This document shows positions 52,039-64,000 of a stretch of DNA of 64,000 nucleotides, piece by piece. Under the pieces are notes generated by a model that was not told where the DNA came from, searched no databases, and saw only the letters and a list, made by a program, of their open reading frames with translations. Position numbers and translations under genes: made by a program. Position 1 is the first letter of the stretch, and every line of letters begins with the position of its first letter. The stretch is taken from NCBI GenBank assembly GCA_020627925.1, contig JAHDFY010000003.1, forward strand, positions 62,001 to 126,000, in the 5' to 3' direction. Source of the stretch: a bacterium (GTDB taxonomy: Bacteria > Patescibacteriota > Gracilibacteria > Absconditabacterales > Absconditicoccaceae).

Positions 52039-55000
52039 ATGACCTTTTTCATGAAAAAGCTTCTTTCTTCTGATCACAATCATGGTATTGTAAATAACAC
52101 TAACAACAACGCCAATAATACTGCAATAACTACCGCTGAGCAAACGCAAGTGACGTTTGAATATCCTTATGGAGACTTTCTTCCTGAAGAACCTAAAAGA
52201 ATGGAAGATGCGCTTCGTTTTGCTGTGGAAATGCAGTGACAGTACAGAAAGGCACAAAAGCTTGCTGCTGAAAATGGCATGGATTTTTCAGATAACGAGA
52301 AATTAAGAGATCAATTTAAGATAAAGCTTGAAAAATTGCATGATGTGATCAAAAAATCATCAGCTGCTCTTTTTTTGTCAAAAGACGGTTTTCCGCATAA
52401 TCCTAATGATATAGAAGAAAATTATGTAAAATTAAATGCCCATTACAGAAAGCAAATAAAAGATAACTCAGCAAATGAAGCCAATGCAATAAAAGCAATT
52501 ACATTAATTACCAATGCAAAAGAGTTACTACTTTCTCCTAATACAAAAGAAGTACTGAACAATATTAATCTCTATGCATTGGAATGAGACAATAACGTAA
52601 ATCAGCCAAAGGAAGATCCTTATAAAGAATCAAAAACATGAGCACAATGAGGAACTAGGAGTGATTTCCTTAAACAAAATGCTACTGATCTTGATTTTGA
52701 AGAAGTGATAGACCCAAAAGAAAAAAAAGATTCTCTCGATGCAGAACAAAAAACAGTTGACACAGACACAGATAACACCAAATCACATGAGCCCAATTTT
52801 GTCATAGTAGATACACCAGAAGACGAATCAAATAAAGAAGAGCAAAAGGCAGAAGCAATTTCAGATAGCAAAATAGGTGAAGAACAAACGACAAATAAGA
52901 AAAAAAATAAGAAAAAATCGAAAAAGAAGAGCAAAACATATGAACCAAATTTTATTATGGAAGATTCTCCTGAAGATGAAGCAAAAAATAACGAAAAAGA
53001 GGAAGAAGAAGACGTAAAAGCAGAGGCAGCTTCGGACAATAACACATACAAACAGCAAACAAAAACAACCAATACCAACGCCAACAAAAATACAACAAAA
53101 GCAAATAATGCCAAAACAAATACTAACAGTAGCACAAAGAGAGCAAAAAAGAAAAGCAATGCTACTCATTTTTCTGATGCAGCGGGAGGAGAGTATGTTG
53201 ATTTTGAAGAAGTATCATCAACCAACAGTACCAACCAAAAAGCAAAAGATACTGACTCACAAACTACTAAGCAACGAGCAAACACAACCAAAACCAATGT
53301 GGATAATTCTGTAGATAACTTGTCTGATGACATGGTAAAAAAGGAAGTTGCAAGAATTATGGCTTTGGCAGAAGAAAGGTTTAGTAAAAAAGACATTCCT
53401 CGTTCGGCAATTAGAAACGAAGCTCTAGCACTTGCTAGATTAGAAAATGCTATTGCTGAAGCGGCAACAACAGGAGAATCACAAATTCAAAAAGCAGTTG
53501 CAGAAAAAGTAGCGTCACAGCTACACACATTGCTTGAAAATATCGATGCCGCAGCGATGACAAGAGCGTGGAAACACAAAAACACCATTGCAACAAACTT
53601 TACTATAACGGTCTGTAATCTAACTGACGATCTTCGCGGGTCATTTGCAAATCATGATGAAACGTTGGCAAATAACTACAGAAAACTTATTGCACACGCA
53701 CCATTTGAATCATTTACCGATAATGAGACAAATGTAGCAAACCTTTCTCAGCTAATCGACACAATTGCAAACAATACCGCAATGGAAACCTATCATAAAT
53801 TGAGATGTTATATGATAACAGAACGAGGATTGTTCAACGTAGACGTCAACGAGCCAAATCAAGATACTCTCTTTGGTTCGTACATGAGACTTGCTGATCT
53901 ACGATGGACAGAATGAAAAACTATCAATGAGGATGCTGCCAAAAAAAGAGTTGCTAGATTATTCAAAGAAATGAAAAGAAGAGCAAACAATGGAGCAAGC
54001 CTTTACAAAAATCATATGGAAGCTTTTGCTAATAAACATAACTTGAGTGACCAAGAAAAATTAGATCTTTTTGGTGCGCAACAAGCAATGAGTGATATGG
54101 CAGAAGGTGAGCCAAAATACATGCATATCAAAAAAACCAAAAATGGCGACAAAGAATCAAGAATACTTTCACTACAACAAGATGAATTTGCCACTAGCAG
54201 ACGTGAAGTGGGGGAAATCATTCAAGACAGTCCTAATTTTTTCTATTGCAAACCTCTCAAAGGTAATACCAATGAAATTATCGTGGTAAGTAAAGCGACA
54301 GGAAAAGTTGTCGCTCCTCATCTGACCAAACATGGCTATCAAAAAGATCTCGATACAAAAGATCACGGTCTATTACTTGTTTCAAAAGCAGGGGATACGA
54401 ACGCAATGAGCGTTATTACTAGTGAATGAAAGGAAATTTTGCCATTTGCGTTTACAAGCATCAATGTTGTCAAAAACACCGCAAAACCAGAAAATTCACT
54501 GATTGTAGCCAAAGATCAAGATGGTGAAATTTCTGTATTCGATCTCAAAGGGAACACCTACCTCAAAGGAAAAAATATTACTAATGTTGCTTACAAACCA
54601 GGAAGAGGATATGAACTACAAGCAAAAGGTTTTTGGGCAAAAATCACCAAAGGAGAAGCAACAACTTACTACCTCAATGATGATTTGCAATTTATGAAAA
54701 AATGAGCAGATGGGCAATTGAGAAAAACTTGAGTAGGAGGAAACCCAGCCAATCAAACCATGATGGGAAGAGTAACAACAGAAGTAAAAAATTTCTTCAA
54801 GCAATGATTTGCTGATTTGGCAGAATATCCTTCGTTAGTCAAACAAGCATATAAGGATATGAGTGGAGAAAGAGCTCCTGCTGAAGAAGATGATGCGCCA
54901 ACAAAGGAATCAAAACCGCAACAAGAAAAAGCAAAAGAACCAATTCCTGTAATTGTGGAAGATGCTGAGCCAACACCTCAAAAAACGAAACAACCAGAAA

Positions 55001-55536
55001 AAAAGAAAGAAGAGGAAAAGAAACCTAAAGCAAAGCAAGATGACAACAAAAGTAAGGAAAAAACCGAAAAAAAAGAAAAAACCGAGGCAGTCCTTACCTA
55101 TAAATGAGATAATATTACCATAGGCTCTCATACTATAGATTCTACTAAAATCATTAGATCAGATCTAAAAAAATTATCTAATGTTGGTTTTGTTTTTGGT
55201 GATAACCTTACAAGAAAATGAACAGGTGGACAAGCGTGAGAAATGAGAGGAGAACCTAATGCTTTGGGGGTAGCGACACTTCACGAGCCAGGAAAACCAT
55301 TCAAAGACGATACACTAAAGCAAAATAAAGAAAACATAGATAAGGATTTTGATAAAATACGAGATTATATTAAATCATGAAAACCAGTCGTATTTCCCAA
55401 AGATTGAGTGGGAACGTGAATAGCAGATCTTGCAAAAAATGCGCCTAAGACACTTGAATATATCAACAAAAAAATTGATCAAGCAAAAAAGCACATGCAA
55501 GACAAAGGAATGATAAAACAAACAGCTACCGCCTAA
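52039..55536 (+). CDS. Giant low-complexity protein with C-terminal phage-type glycine-rich domain
   Basis: A 1165-residue protein; about fifteen TGAs are Gly. Order: short Asn-rich N-terminus; helical region (about 60-185); a very charged Lys/Glu/Asn/Thr-rich linker (about 190-430) with twice the motif EPNF(V/I)(I/M).(D/S)(T/S)PED; a folded alpha-helical region with RSAIRNEALALARLENAIAE; a beta-rich region with IVVSKATGKVV and ISVFDLKGNTYLKGK; a second charged Lys/Glu/Pro linker; and a C-terminal 130-residue domain. That domain reads NVGFVFGDNLTRKGTGGQAG then RGEPNALG, which I recognise from phage and bacterial proteins of unknown function. No signal peptide is visible. Start ATG 52039 (or 52051) follows a good promoter. 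Confidence 0.75.
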
Positions 55537-55540
55537 TCAA

Positions 55541-55568
55541 AAAACACTGCTTGTAAGCAGTGTTTTTT
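55541..55568. terminator. Bidirectional terminator
   Basis: Perfect stem AAAACACTGCTT/AAGCAGTGTTTT with loop GT. It lies between the convergent large genes at 52039 and 55585. Confidence 0.85.
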
Positions 55569-55584
55569 TGTTGATTACTATTTT

Positions 55585-58500
55585 TTACCTAAAGACGCTC
55601 AGTGCTTTCTCAATCGTTGAAGCTGTTTCTCCATTATCTATAAGCATTTTTTTCATAATATTTTTTGATTCATCTTCGGACATTCAACCATGTTTCATCA
55701 TGGATTTTTTTGTGGTGTGTACAAGTCTTTTGCTTATCAAGAACTCAAGAGAAACCTCACGACCAAGAATTTCTTGCAGAAGAGGCGTCATCTCTCCAAT
55801 AGCGGCATCTCTGGAATCCTTATCAACAAATTCTTTGAGTGTACATGCAATGGCATTATTGTTTGTCATTCCTATTTCGACTCATGAAGGGTCTTTGAGT
55901 CAGAGTCTTTGTTGAAGGGCTACTTGTAGCCATATTTTTATGAATTCTTGTTTTTCTGTTTCATTGTTTAGTGCGCGGTATTCTTTGAGTAATGCTTGGT
56001 GAGCAACAGAAGGTTCTTTACGTAATGTTTGTTGCACATGCTTCAGTATTTTTTGCTTTTCTGTTTGCCCTGTCCAGCTTTCTCGTAGATAATTTACTCC
56101 GTAATATCCTCCCGCGATCAGTGCTGCCAATCAACCAGCTCTCAATGTTGCTTTGGTCGCAAACTGCTTGCTGTGTTTCCACAAAGAAGCACTATCTTGT
56201 GCCAATAGTTTGGGTAATTGACTGCTATGTTTTATGAATGCATGTGATCAATATACTGCATTTTTTGCAAATTTTCCTACTGATTCAAAAGGTTCTGCAA
56301 ACATCCACAACTTACTTCTTGCTGTTTTTGCATTCATCACGACTCGGCCATCATAAGCAAAGGTCATAGCACCAAATGACAGAGAAGTATAATCAATAGG
56401 CTTGTCTGCACTGAAGTTGAGACTTTCATTGATAAGCATGACTGGACCAACAAGAGGCATCAGACTTCCCATTCATTTTGCTACAGTCATTGCAATATTC
56501 CCTTCTGGATTATGGTGAATCTCGTGCAACACCTCTTTCCCAACCAAAATAATGGGTGCATTTTTGAGTAACGTAGCCGCCGCATGAGGTGCTTTGTCTA
56601 TAAGGTACCCCATTTGCTCAAAATATTTTTTTGCATCATCAGCAGTTTCTAAATAAAAACTCATTTTTTGACTGCTGTCAGGTATGTCTGCCAGTTGATG
56701 TGCGAGTGCACGTCTCTTAAAGGACTTATATCATGGAACAACATCAATAAGTTTTGTATTGACAAGTTCGCCATACGTGTTTGCAAGTGATCTGTATTGC
56801 TCGACAAACTCCTTTCTAAATGAAGCTTTGGAGTAGGAAAATCCTTCCATTAATTCATCTTTCATTTGCCCAAAAAATCATTTTCTTACTTCTGTAATAT
56901 TTGCTTCTGCCGTTGCTTTCATATAGTTAGAAAGCTGTTTTTTGTAATTAAAGTGTGATGCCTCGATATCGATATTGTTATCTTTGAGATATCTTTCAAA
57001 AGAATCAGTTGGAATATTCGCTTGTTGCATTTTTGCTAAATAGTCTTGATAGCTTTTTTTGCCTGCATGAGTCTGTGATCAGGCAACATTACTAGAATAA
57101 GCATTAAAAAGCATATTGTTTTTGAGCTTTTTACAGAAATCTGAAGCCTTAGTACCATGCGTGTCTTTGAAAAGTCAGCCATCTTTCATCGATTTTTCTC
57201 GTTCTTCAAGTAATGCTATTTGTTTGTCAACATCTCCCATGATTCACCCTTTCCAGTAAGCAGTCAGTTGGTCTGTTTCAATTCATCACAATAGGGTTGA
57301 AGTAACAGAAGCACTAGCGCGTCACAGAGAAGAGAGAATATCGGTGATAATACCTCCATGTCTGTAGAGCGCTCACCATAGAATCATACGGTCATTCGTA
57401 TCAATATTCATATCAGAGACGGTTGCCGCAACTTCCTCCAGAGACATTGCTCCAAATAGGTTTTTGGCTACCGATCAAACAAAGGTTGTTCCTTTGAGTG
57501 CAAAATTGAATAAATAATGACCTCTATGCAACACTGATGTCACTGCAATATCTTGTGGTGCAAAAAATCATGCATTGATACAGCGAACCATCAAATCTCC
57601 TCAAGCTTTTGCAGGAAGAGCAAGAGTACTGATAATATTGCTGATCGTATGAAATTCACTTTCTCCTGTTTTTTGATTTTCAAACTCCTCGCTTAAATTA
57701 TCCAAATGAGTACCCAATGCATCTTTGTGATCTTCATACCATTCGGAAAAAACACGAGAAAAAGATGCATCATGAATGGTTTTTCATGTTGCTTCTTCAA
57801 TTCTTTTTTTATAAGCGGGCATGACAACTTGCTGAAATATTTCCTCTCTTTTTTGTTGCAATGCTTCTTGTTGTTCGGGGCTAATTGCCACATTATCGAC
57901 TGATCAAGCGACCTCATCTACTGCATCCCTTGCTGATTCTGTAAGATCAGTTTTGATATCCGGAAATAGATCACAAAGTCACAAAGCACTAATCGATTGC
58001 AATTGTTGTAAGAGAGCAGCACCTCCCAAGAGCGAAAGAATAGTTCATTGTGTTCGGTTTCTCCACCTTGATGTTTCTTTTCCACTCGCTTTATCTTTTG
58101 CATATTGACCAACACCAAGCGTTTGAAACACAAAGCGACCATACCAGGTCTTTTTCTTTTTTTCCAAGAATTCGTCTACGGCTTTGTTGGCTAATTCATT
58201 TTTTTTATCCAATAATTTTTGTTTTGCCTCTTGGGGTGTCATGAGATCCGCTGATGATCATGGCGCTACATTATTTTGCTGATTGCTGTTGATTTGCGTC
58301 GTTCTTACTGTTTGCTCAAATTCCTTCAAACTTTCATCAAACTGATCAGCAGAATTTTTTAATGCTATTTTTTTCTCTTGATCAATATAAACAAAATGCG
58401 AAGAAAGGTGGTGTTCCACTACTTGCGACAAAATTTGCAGGTCTTTTTTATCTAAGAAAAAATGAGGCTGACTGCTTTCCAGTCTTTGCTTGAGCGAATT

Positions 58501-58725
58501 CATGTGAGACTTCGATTCTTGATTGGGAAACGTTGCATTTCATCTACCCAAACTCTCAATGAAGTCTGTCATATCTTTTTTTTGCTCTTCGTTGAGTTGC
58601 TGATTCAAAGAAACATTTTCTTGCAAATAAAAAAGAGTTACCTTTATTCTTTGAAACAAAGATTCTATTGATTGTTCTTTTTCTTTCATTTGTCTTGGTG
58701 TTTCCAAATGAGTGTTTGCTGTCAT
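55585..58725 (-). CDS. Giant hypothetical protein (1046 aa), possibly membrane-associated
   Basis: An uninterrupted 1046-residue frame with about 20 TGA glycines and no TAA or TAG. The N-terminus is soluble and coiled-coil-prone (LFQRIKVTLFYLQENVSLNQQLNEEQKK). Mostly helical, charged sequence follows, with hydrophobic segments near LLGGAALLQQLQSISALGLGDLF, MPLVGPVMLINES and AALIAGGYYGVNYL. No signal peptide or known domain is visible. It begins 24 bp after its upstream partner of similar size and style, so the two are one transcription unit. Family not recognised; probably clade-specific. Confidence 0.7.
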
Positions 58726-58749
58726 CACAAACCAATAACACAAAATAAA

Positions 58750-61700
58750 TTATTCCATACGAATTGCTCCTTCATAATCATCAGCGTTCCAATATTCATG
58801 CACTGCATCTATCCCAGATTCAATCATCCCTGTTTCATAAAAAACATAAGCAATATCCGCCATCCCCAAAAGCCTAAATCTCACAAAATCAGTGAATATC
58901 TCTCCTGCATGCTCTGCTTGCGAATAAGACAATCACAGCATGAGAGAATTTGCAATCATGGATGTTCACGATACTCCTCCTAGCGCTGCTCTCAAGAAGT
59001 TATGCGGCGTTTTTTCTGCCCAAAATTTCTTTGAAGCTTCCCAAAGATCACCATATGTTGCTTTTTTGAGCCATTCCTTTGTAACTCCAAGCATGTGTTG
59101 AGTTTTTTTTCAAGCAGGGGAGTCAAACCGAGCAATACCTAGCTTTTGGGCCAGTGGCGTTTTGATCCCACGAGCATGAGAGGTAAATTTCATAAACGAC
59201 TGATCGAGTTCTTTTACTATTGATGCTTCAAAAGAAGCAGCAATGTTGCTGATTTGCGCTTCAGAAAGAACGGATCAATCTTTTGCTGTCATACGAATTT
59301 GTTTGTTATCTCAGAGACTTATTTTGTACGTTTCTTTACCAACTTTTATTTTTTTTCAGTGAAGCTGGTGGATAGTATCTGATCATAAATAGCTAAGACG
59401 GCGCACCCAAGCATGAGCCATTCATTGCGGACTTTTTTTAAGCTCTTTTTGTATCGCATCTAGTACTTCTTGTTTTGATGAATAGACCTTGTTTCCATGA
59501 GCAAACTCCACATGATAGCTGCTTCCTTGTTTACCTATACGAATTGTATCGCTAATTGGTACAAAGCTGCCATTGTCGGGAAGTGCATCAATTTCTTTTT
59601 CAAGCCTACGAGTAACTGTTTCGACCATCCCTCCATAAAGATCTTTGTGAATACCTGCCTGCAATGATTGCAATGTTTGTATATATTCGTTGGTTTGGGC
59701 GTAATCAGTTTGCAATGCTGCATATTCTGCTTTTTCCTTATCAGAAAGTTGTTGTATTCATTTTTTTTCTAATACTTGCTGTTGTTGTATATTGTTTTGT
59801 AGAGCAGTATTTTTGGCTGTAATCTCTTGTGCCATTTGTTTTTCATAAAGAGCTTTTTCTTGTCATATTTTTCTTTGTAATTTGTTCCACAATTTATCAG
59901 CTTTTGCTTCATTTCCTAATAGACGCAATTGCTTGATTTTGTGCAATTCTTTTTGTACATGACTAGTTAGTTGGTCAGATACTCCCAAAAACTTTCTTGG
60001 TATGTTTTTGAGTGATGCAGTGAGCGGTCACATTTTTTGTAAAGCAACAGGGAAAAACGCAAATCATAAATTACTGAAGACGGAAGTTGTTAAACCAAAT
60101 TCGTGTTCACTGACATGTGATCTGAGTATATCTGCAGCAACACCAGTCCCAGTATACAAACCAATCTCCTTGAGCAAAAGGTTTCTTGCGAGTGAGTTAG
60201 ACAGTTGGTAAGCTTTTGATACGCCATGAGCCACTCTCAAACGTTGAAATTTTGATGCAATTCCCAACGGGACAGCACCCATAATTCCTTCTATTGCATA
60301 CTCTGACCATAAGTACTCTCTCCCATCGATATAGGACATTGCATGAGAAGTTGCTACGCCAGCCATTCATCATACAGCCAAAGGAATTCCCGCTCCACTC
60401 GCGATACCGCCAGAAGCAATCGTCAAAGCAACTCAACCTATCACACAAACACTAGCACCACCAATACGTATCCAGCGGTCTTTTTTATCATTGTTGAGGT
60501 CAAAAAATCATTGCGCCCCAATAATATCTGCAAAATGTCACAACGCTTTGCGCTCTTGAGTTGTCATAGAAAAATTATCTTTTGCTTGATATATTTTTTG
60601 TATTTGCTCAAACAAACGATGTTTATAGGAGTCATGTAGTGCGGCGTAGGACTTATCAAAAATAGCAACCGCTTCGTATCATTGTTTTCATTCATCAGGA
60701 GCAATAAGCTGCTCGACACCATATGTCTCGACAAATTGTGAAACGAGAGCAACCTCATGCGCATTTGTATGTTGTTTGATATGTGCAAAAACTTCATCGA
60801 CACTTGGCTCAGGAGGAATGGCATAATCTTTTGCTTTTTCTCCATTATTGTTCAATAATTGTTGCACAAAAGGTAAATAGAGAGATTTTGCCACCGTGGT
60901 ATTCCTCAAGTTCTTATTTAGCTTAAAGGCAAAAGCATCAGCAATAAACAAATACATATCATTGATAGTCGTTTCCCAATCAGATTTTCGTTGTTTTTCC
61001 TCTTCATTTGTTGGAGTAAACGATGCGAATTGTTGCTGTACAGATGAAATACTAGGAAATAAACCATTTTTTCCATCTGTTCCATAGACTGCTTTTTGTA
61101 TGTCTTGCATTGCGGTAGCGACATTGCTGACTCTCATCGTGCTATAACGATCAACAGTTGAGGTAAAATTAGCAAACTGTTTGTTGATCGAGTGAGTCAA
61201 TGAAAGAATTTGTTGCGATTGTTGTTCGTGTTCTTTTTGCTTATCTACTATTCAAATCCCTGTTTGTTCAAACGATACATCACCTGTCGGAGCTGTCGCA
61301 TTTTTATGATTGTTAGGAGGAGCGGGATTCCATGATCAGTATGAAGGAGGAATAGGAACATTAACCGATGATCATTCCGTTGGTTGTGTTTGAGGAGTTT
61401 TCACTTTTCTTTCTATTGTTTCATGGTAGATTTCTTTGACTGATTTTTTCTCTTTGTAAAGTTTTTTGTACAATCGAGCGATACTTACTCATCATCATAA
61501 CCACATAGCCATTTTTTTGAACTTGGAAAGGAATCATTCGTCTTCTGCTTTTTCCAAGTCGTCTTGCGTAGGGGTAATTGCGTCTTTTGTTTCACCTGCT
61601 TGATCATTTTCTTTTTCTGAAGATCAAAAATATGATTGTATTTTTTTGATTGCATTATAAGCAAAGAACGCACTTCCTCACCATTTTGCTACAGTCCAGA

Positions 61701-62097
61701 GATTTTCCGTAGTAAAATAGTCAGTTCGTTCTTTTGTCTTGTTATATATTCCTTTGGGAGCTCCCAGGGGAGTTGCCTGTTCATTAACTGCATTATTAAG
61801 TCTAATATGGAGCTCATAATTATTGATTTCTTGTTGTTTTTTGGAAATTTCTGTTTGTGAACTAACGTTCTTCAGGTCATCAGTTGTTTGCTCTTCGATG
61901 TTATAGGATTGTGCTACAAATTCTGCATTGTTAATATTTTCATCATGATGGAAATCTTGATTTATTTGGTCAATTTGCCTAGATTCTGGTGTTGTTTCTT
62001 TCTTTTTTTCTTTTGATAATCAAGAAATTTCTGCTGCATGGCTTGCATGAGCAGCAGGTAACAAACGTTCCGTACTAGTAGATCAAGATTTTCCCAT
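58750..62097 (-). CDS. Giant hypothetical protein (1115 aa) with hydrophobic centre
   Basis: An uninterrupted 1115-residue frame with many TGA glycines, including three consecutive TGA codons at about residue 200. Order: disordered N-terminus (about 1-130, Ser/Thr/Glu/Asn-rich); a hydrophobic patch (TVAKWGSAFFAYNAI); a Lys-rich stretch; a Pro/Asn/Ser-rich linker; a long helical domain (from about 300); then Gly/Ala-rich hydrophobic segments (GGMAGVATSHAMSYIDG, IEGIMGAVPLGIASKF) and a second helical domain with repeated KEKAEYAAL-type heptads. It ends with DYEGAIRME. No family recognised. The next gene, at 58725, is similar in size and composition. Confidence 0.7.
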
Positions 62098-62324
62098 ATT
62101 TTTTAGAAAACCATAAAGTATCTAAACTATACACAACAACAGCATTTTTTTCTATTTTTACACCAATGCAATCCCAATAACTTGTCGTTGTAAATAATAA
62201 TATATATAGTATGTCAATAAAAGAAGCTATTAGTTGTATTTTCGGTAGTTAAAATTGAGTTTTCCGTTTGCATCAATGAGATAAGCAAGTATATTTTTTC
62301 ATGATTTATCATTGCTAGGAAATT

Positions 62325-64000
62325 ATGGTCAACAATGAAATAAAAATACTTATCAATGGCGTAACAATTCCCTCGTTGTGTCTGGCAATAGGCTTACTAC
62401 AAGAAGAAATTCCCATCAAACTTATCGATAAAAGAGATGACATGCCCGAGCAAGAAGGAGAAGAGGAGTTGTTCATTATCTATCCTGAAACACAAAGTTT
62501 TCTCAAAAAGATTGATGTCTGGTATGCAATAGAAGAGTACGTTCAACCTATCTCATACGTTAATTTCTTTGCAAAAAACTCAGATGCCTATGCATATCAA
62601 CTTAATCTAGAAAAAGAAGTAACTTCTTCGGTATCTATTCCTTACAATACATTACTCAAAACTCTTCATGAACAACTAGAAGATTATGATTTTGCTGTTG
62701 ACCGATCAATAAACCTCATTGATTACAAAAACAAAAAGAAGTTTAATTTATGTACCTTAGAATCAGCTGGAGAAAAATCATTATTACAAACACAATACAT
62801 TATTGCTGCAGATGAAAATGATGGCGTTACTCATTCAGCATGACTAAAAAAGGAAAAAGGAGATTACACAATCAACCAATTGATTGCATTATCAACACTA
62901 ACAATATCACCAGAAGCTGAGCAAGAGGAAGACGCAAAAAATCAAGATGCCATCACTATACAAAATAAATCAGTACAAGCTGATGATATTAATATTTTTT
63001 CACACAAAAAAGCAACTTGTTCATTACTTCCTTATAAGGAAAAATATAGCATCGTTGTTGAATTTGAGCAATCATCAACAAAAGAAGAAGCAGAGGAGTT
63101 TGCCAATGAATTGCTTTCTATTGCAGCAACAAGATTGTGACTTATTGCAACACCAGTAGAGTCACGAATCCACAAGACCAACCAACAGTTTTCACATACA
63201 CCAATGCAACAAAACAATGTGTTTTTTATTGGTCAATCAGTGAATGTTTATGCAAATATTCATCAAACAATCAATCAAGGAGTTGCTGATGCAGAAAATA
63301 TTATTCGAAGAATTATTCTCGCAGAAGAAGAAAAATGAACACGCAAATTATTGCATACATATGGAAAAGAAAGAGAAATATCGCACAGTGAAGATCACCT
63401 TCATGATCAAAAGATTATTGCAGCGCTATATCATCCAACGTTGATTGGGGGAGTGTCGTCTCTCAAAAAAACGCTTCATCAAAAAAATGTTCGCCAGTCT
63501 ATTTTTTATAGATATCAAGGGACTTACGATCAATATCCAGAAAGCCCTGAATGTGTAGAAGAATACCCATCATTATGAGCAATGGCACCTTGGAACAAGA
63601 CAACCGATGTAACATGGGCAGACGGATTCAGTTTTTTTTCATGACCCAAAGCCGGATATCAAGCTCCTGATGGCTATCTTGTGTTTGAAAGCAACGAGCC
63701 AAAACAAAACCGAAAAGAATTACTCACCAATACAAGGCATGTTTTACTCGTGTTTGATGGAATTAAAACAAAAGATACCAGCCACATAGATCAAATAATA
63801 GAGGAGGTGCAAACAAGATATGATCAATTTTTGGACTGCTATAGAGTGACAACTAGCTATGACATTACCAAACATGATGGTGATGCCAGTGTCTTTGGAG
63901 ATGCAGACAGCTTATTGCACAAAACATACAATGCAAAAAGATCATCATTCTACTTGATTCGCCCGGATGGAGTTATTGCCTTTAGGTCAATTGGTTTGCT
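62325..64000 (+). CDS. Aromatic-hydroxylase-like flavoprotein, degenerate FAD site, 3' end cut by window
   Basis: 558 residues are visible. The layout follows FAD-dependent phenol/PheA-type monooxygenases: an N-terminal Rossmann strand, YNTLLKTLHEQLEDY (as in these enzymes), FFIGQSVNVYANIHQTINQGVADAENII in place of the usual GDAAH..P..G.G.N..., and a C-terminal thioredoxin-like part with SSFYLIRPDGVIAFRSIG. But the expected GxGxxG reads NGVTIPS and the GD motif is absent, so FAD binding is doubtful. At least five TGAs are Gly. It diverges from the giant-protein pair. Confidence 0.65.

Noticed and set aside
55585-62097. A single 2170-codon gene
   Set aside because: There is one true in-frame TAA at 58750-58752 followed by a new ATG at 58725, so these are two genes.

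Overview
The window comes from a bacterium that reads UGA as glycine (NCBI genetic code 25). Read with the standard code, almost every conserved protein is cut into pieces. Read with TGA = Gly, the pieces join into full-length families, and many in-frame TGAs fall on obligatory glycines: the GyrB TOPRIM region, the MurC P-loop, GAGPGG of a flavin disulfide reductase, GGCFWC of MsrA and the lipobox of a lipoprotein. Genes end in TAA or TAG; no gene needs TGA as a stop. With the low GC content and the lack of Shine-Dalgarno sequences, this points to Candidatus Absconditabacteria (SR1) or Gracilibacteria (BD1-5), reduced host-associated CPR bacteria. No tRNA, rRNA, CRISPR array or intact mobile element was seen.

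Layout. 1-4.0 kb: phosphate/polyphosphate-type genes (Na/Pi cotransporter, VTC domain, DUF4956) and an M16 peptidase, mostly on the minus strand. 4.5-9 kb: gyrB behind a possible attenuator, a RelA/SpoT-like protein and a TrpR-family regulator. 9-19 kb: minus-strand housekeeping genes (a UvrB lacking its second helicase domain, HIT protein, CCA-adding enzyme, RsmG, TruD, a phosphoesterase and MurC). 19-27 kb: plus-strand genes (TraC-like protein, two exported proteins, small membrane and basic proteins, M20 peptidase, lipoprotein, DnaK). 27-41 kb: redox and repair-type enzymes (BaiN-like flavoprotein, MsrA with a flavin disulfide reductase), a glycosyltransferase, a DUF218 protein, M42 peptidase, a CysS/2H-phosphoesterase pair, small lipoproteins, Mn-dependent pyrophosphatase and a zincin-like protein. 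41-50 kb: quinone reductase-like protein, a Na+/H+ antiporter, a PadR/HAAS-type pair, a DsbB-like protein and a glyS-nudix-ogt operon.

50.3-52 kb is a gene-free, AT-rich stretch with three clustered DnaA-box-like sites between divergent genes, a candidate replication origin. It is followed by three very large proteins of unknown function (1165, 1046 and 1115 aa), one ending in a glycine-rich domain that I associate with phage-encoded proteins. The window closes inside a flavoprotein-monooxygenase-like gene whose FAD-binding motifs are degenerate.

Working together: the core genes cover DNA topology, translation accuracy (GlyRS must also charge the extra UGA-reading tRNA-Gly), peptidoglycan precursor synthesis, oxidative damage repair and peptide scavenging. 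The accessory genes are exported or membrane proteins likely to act at the cell surface, as expected for an epibiotic or predatory lifestyle. That last point is inference.
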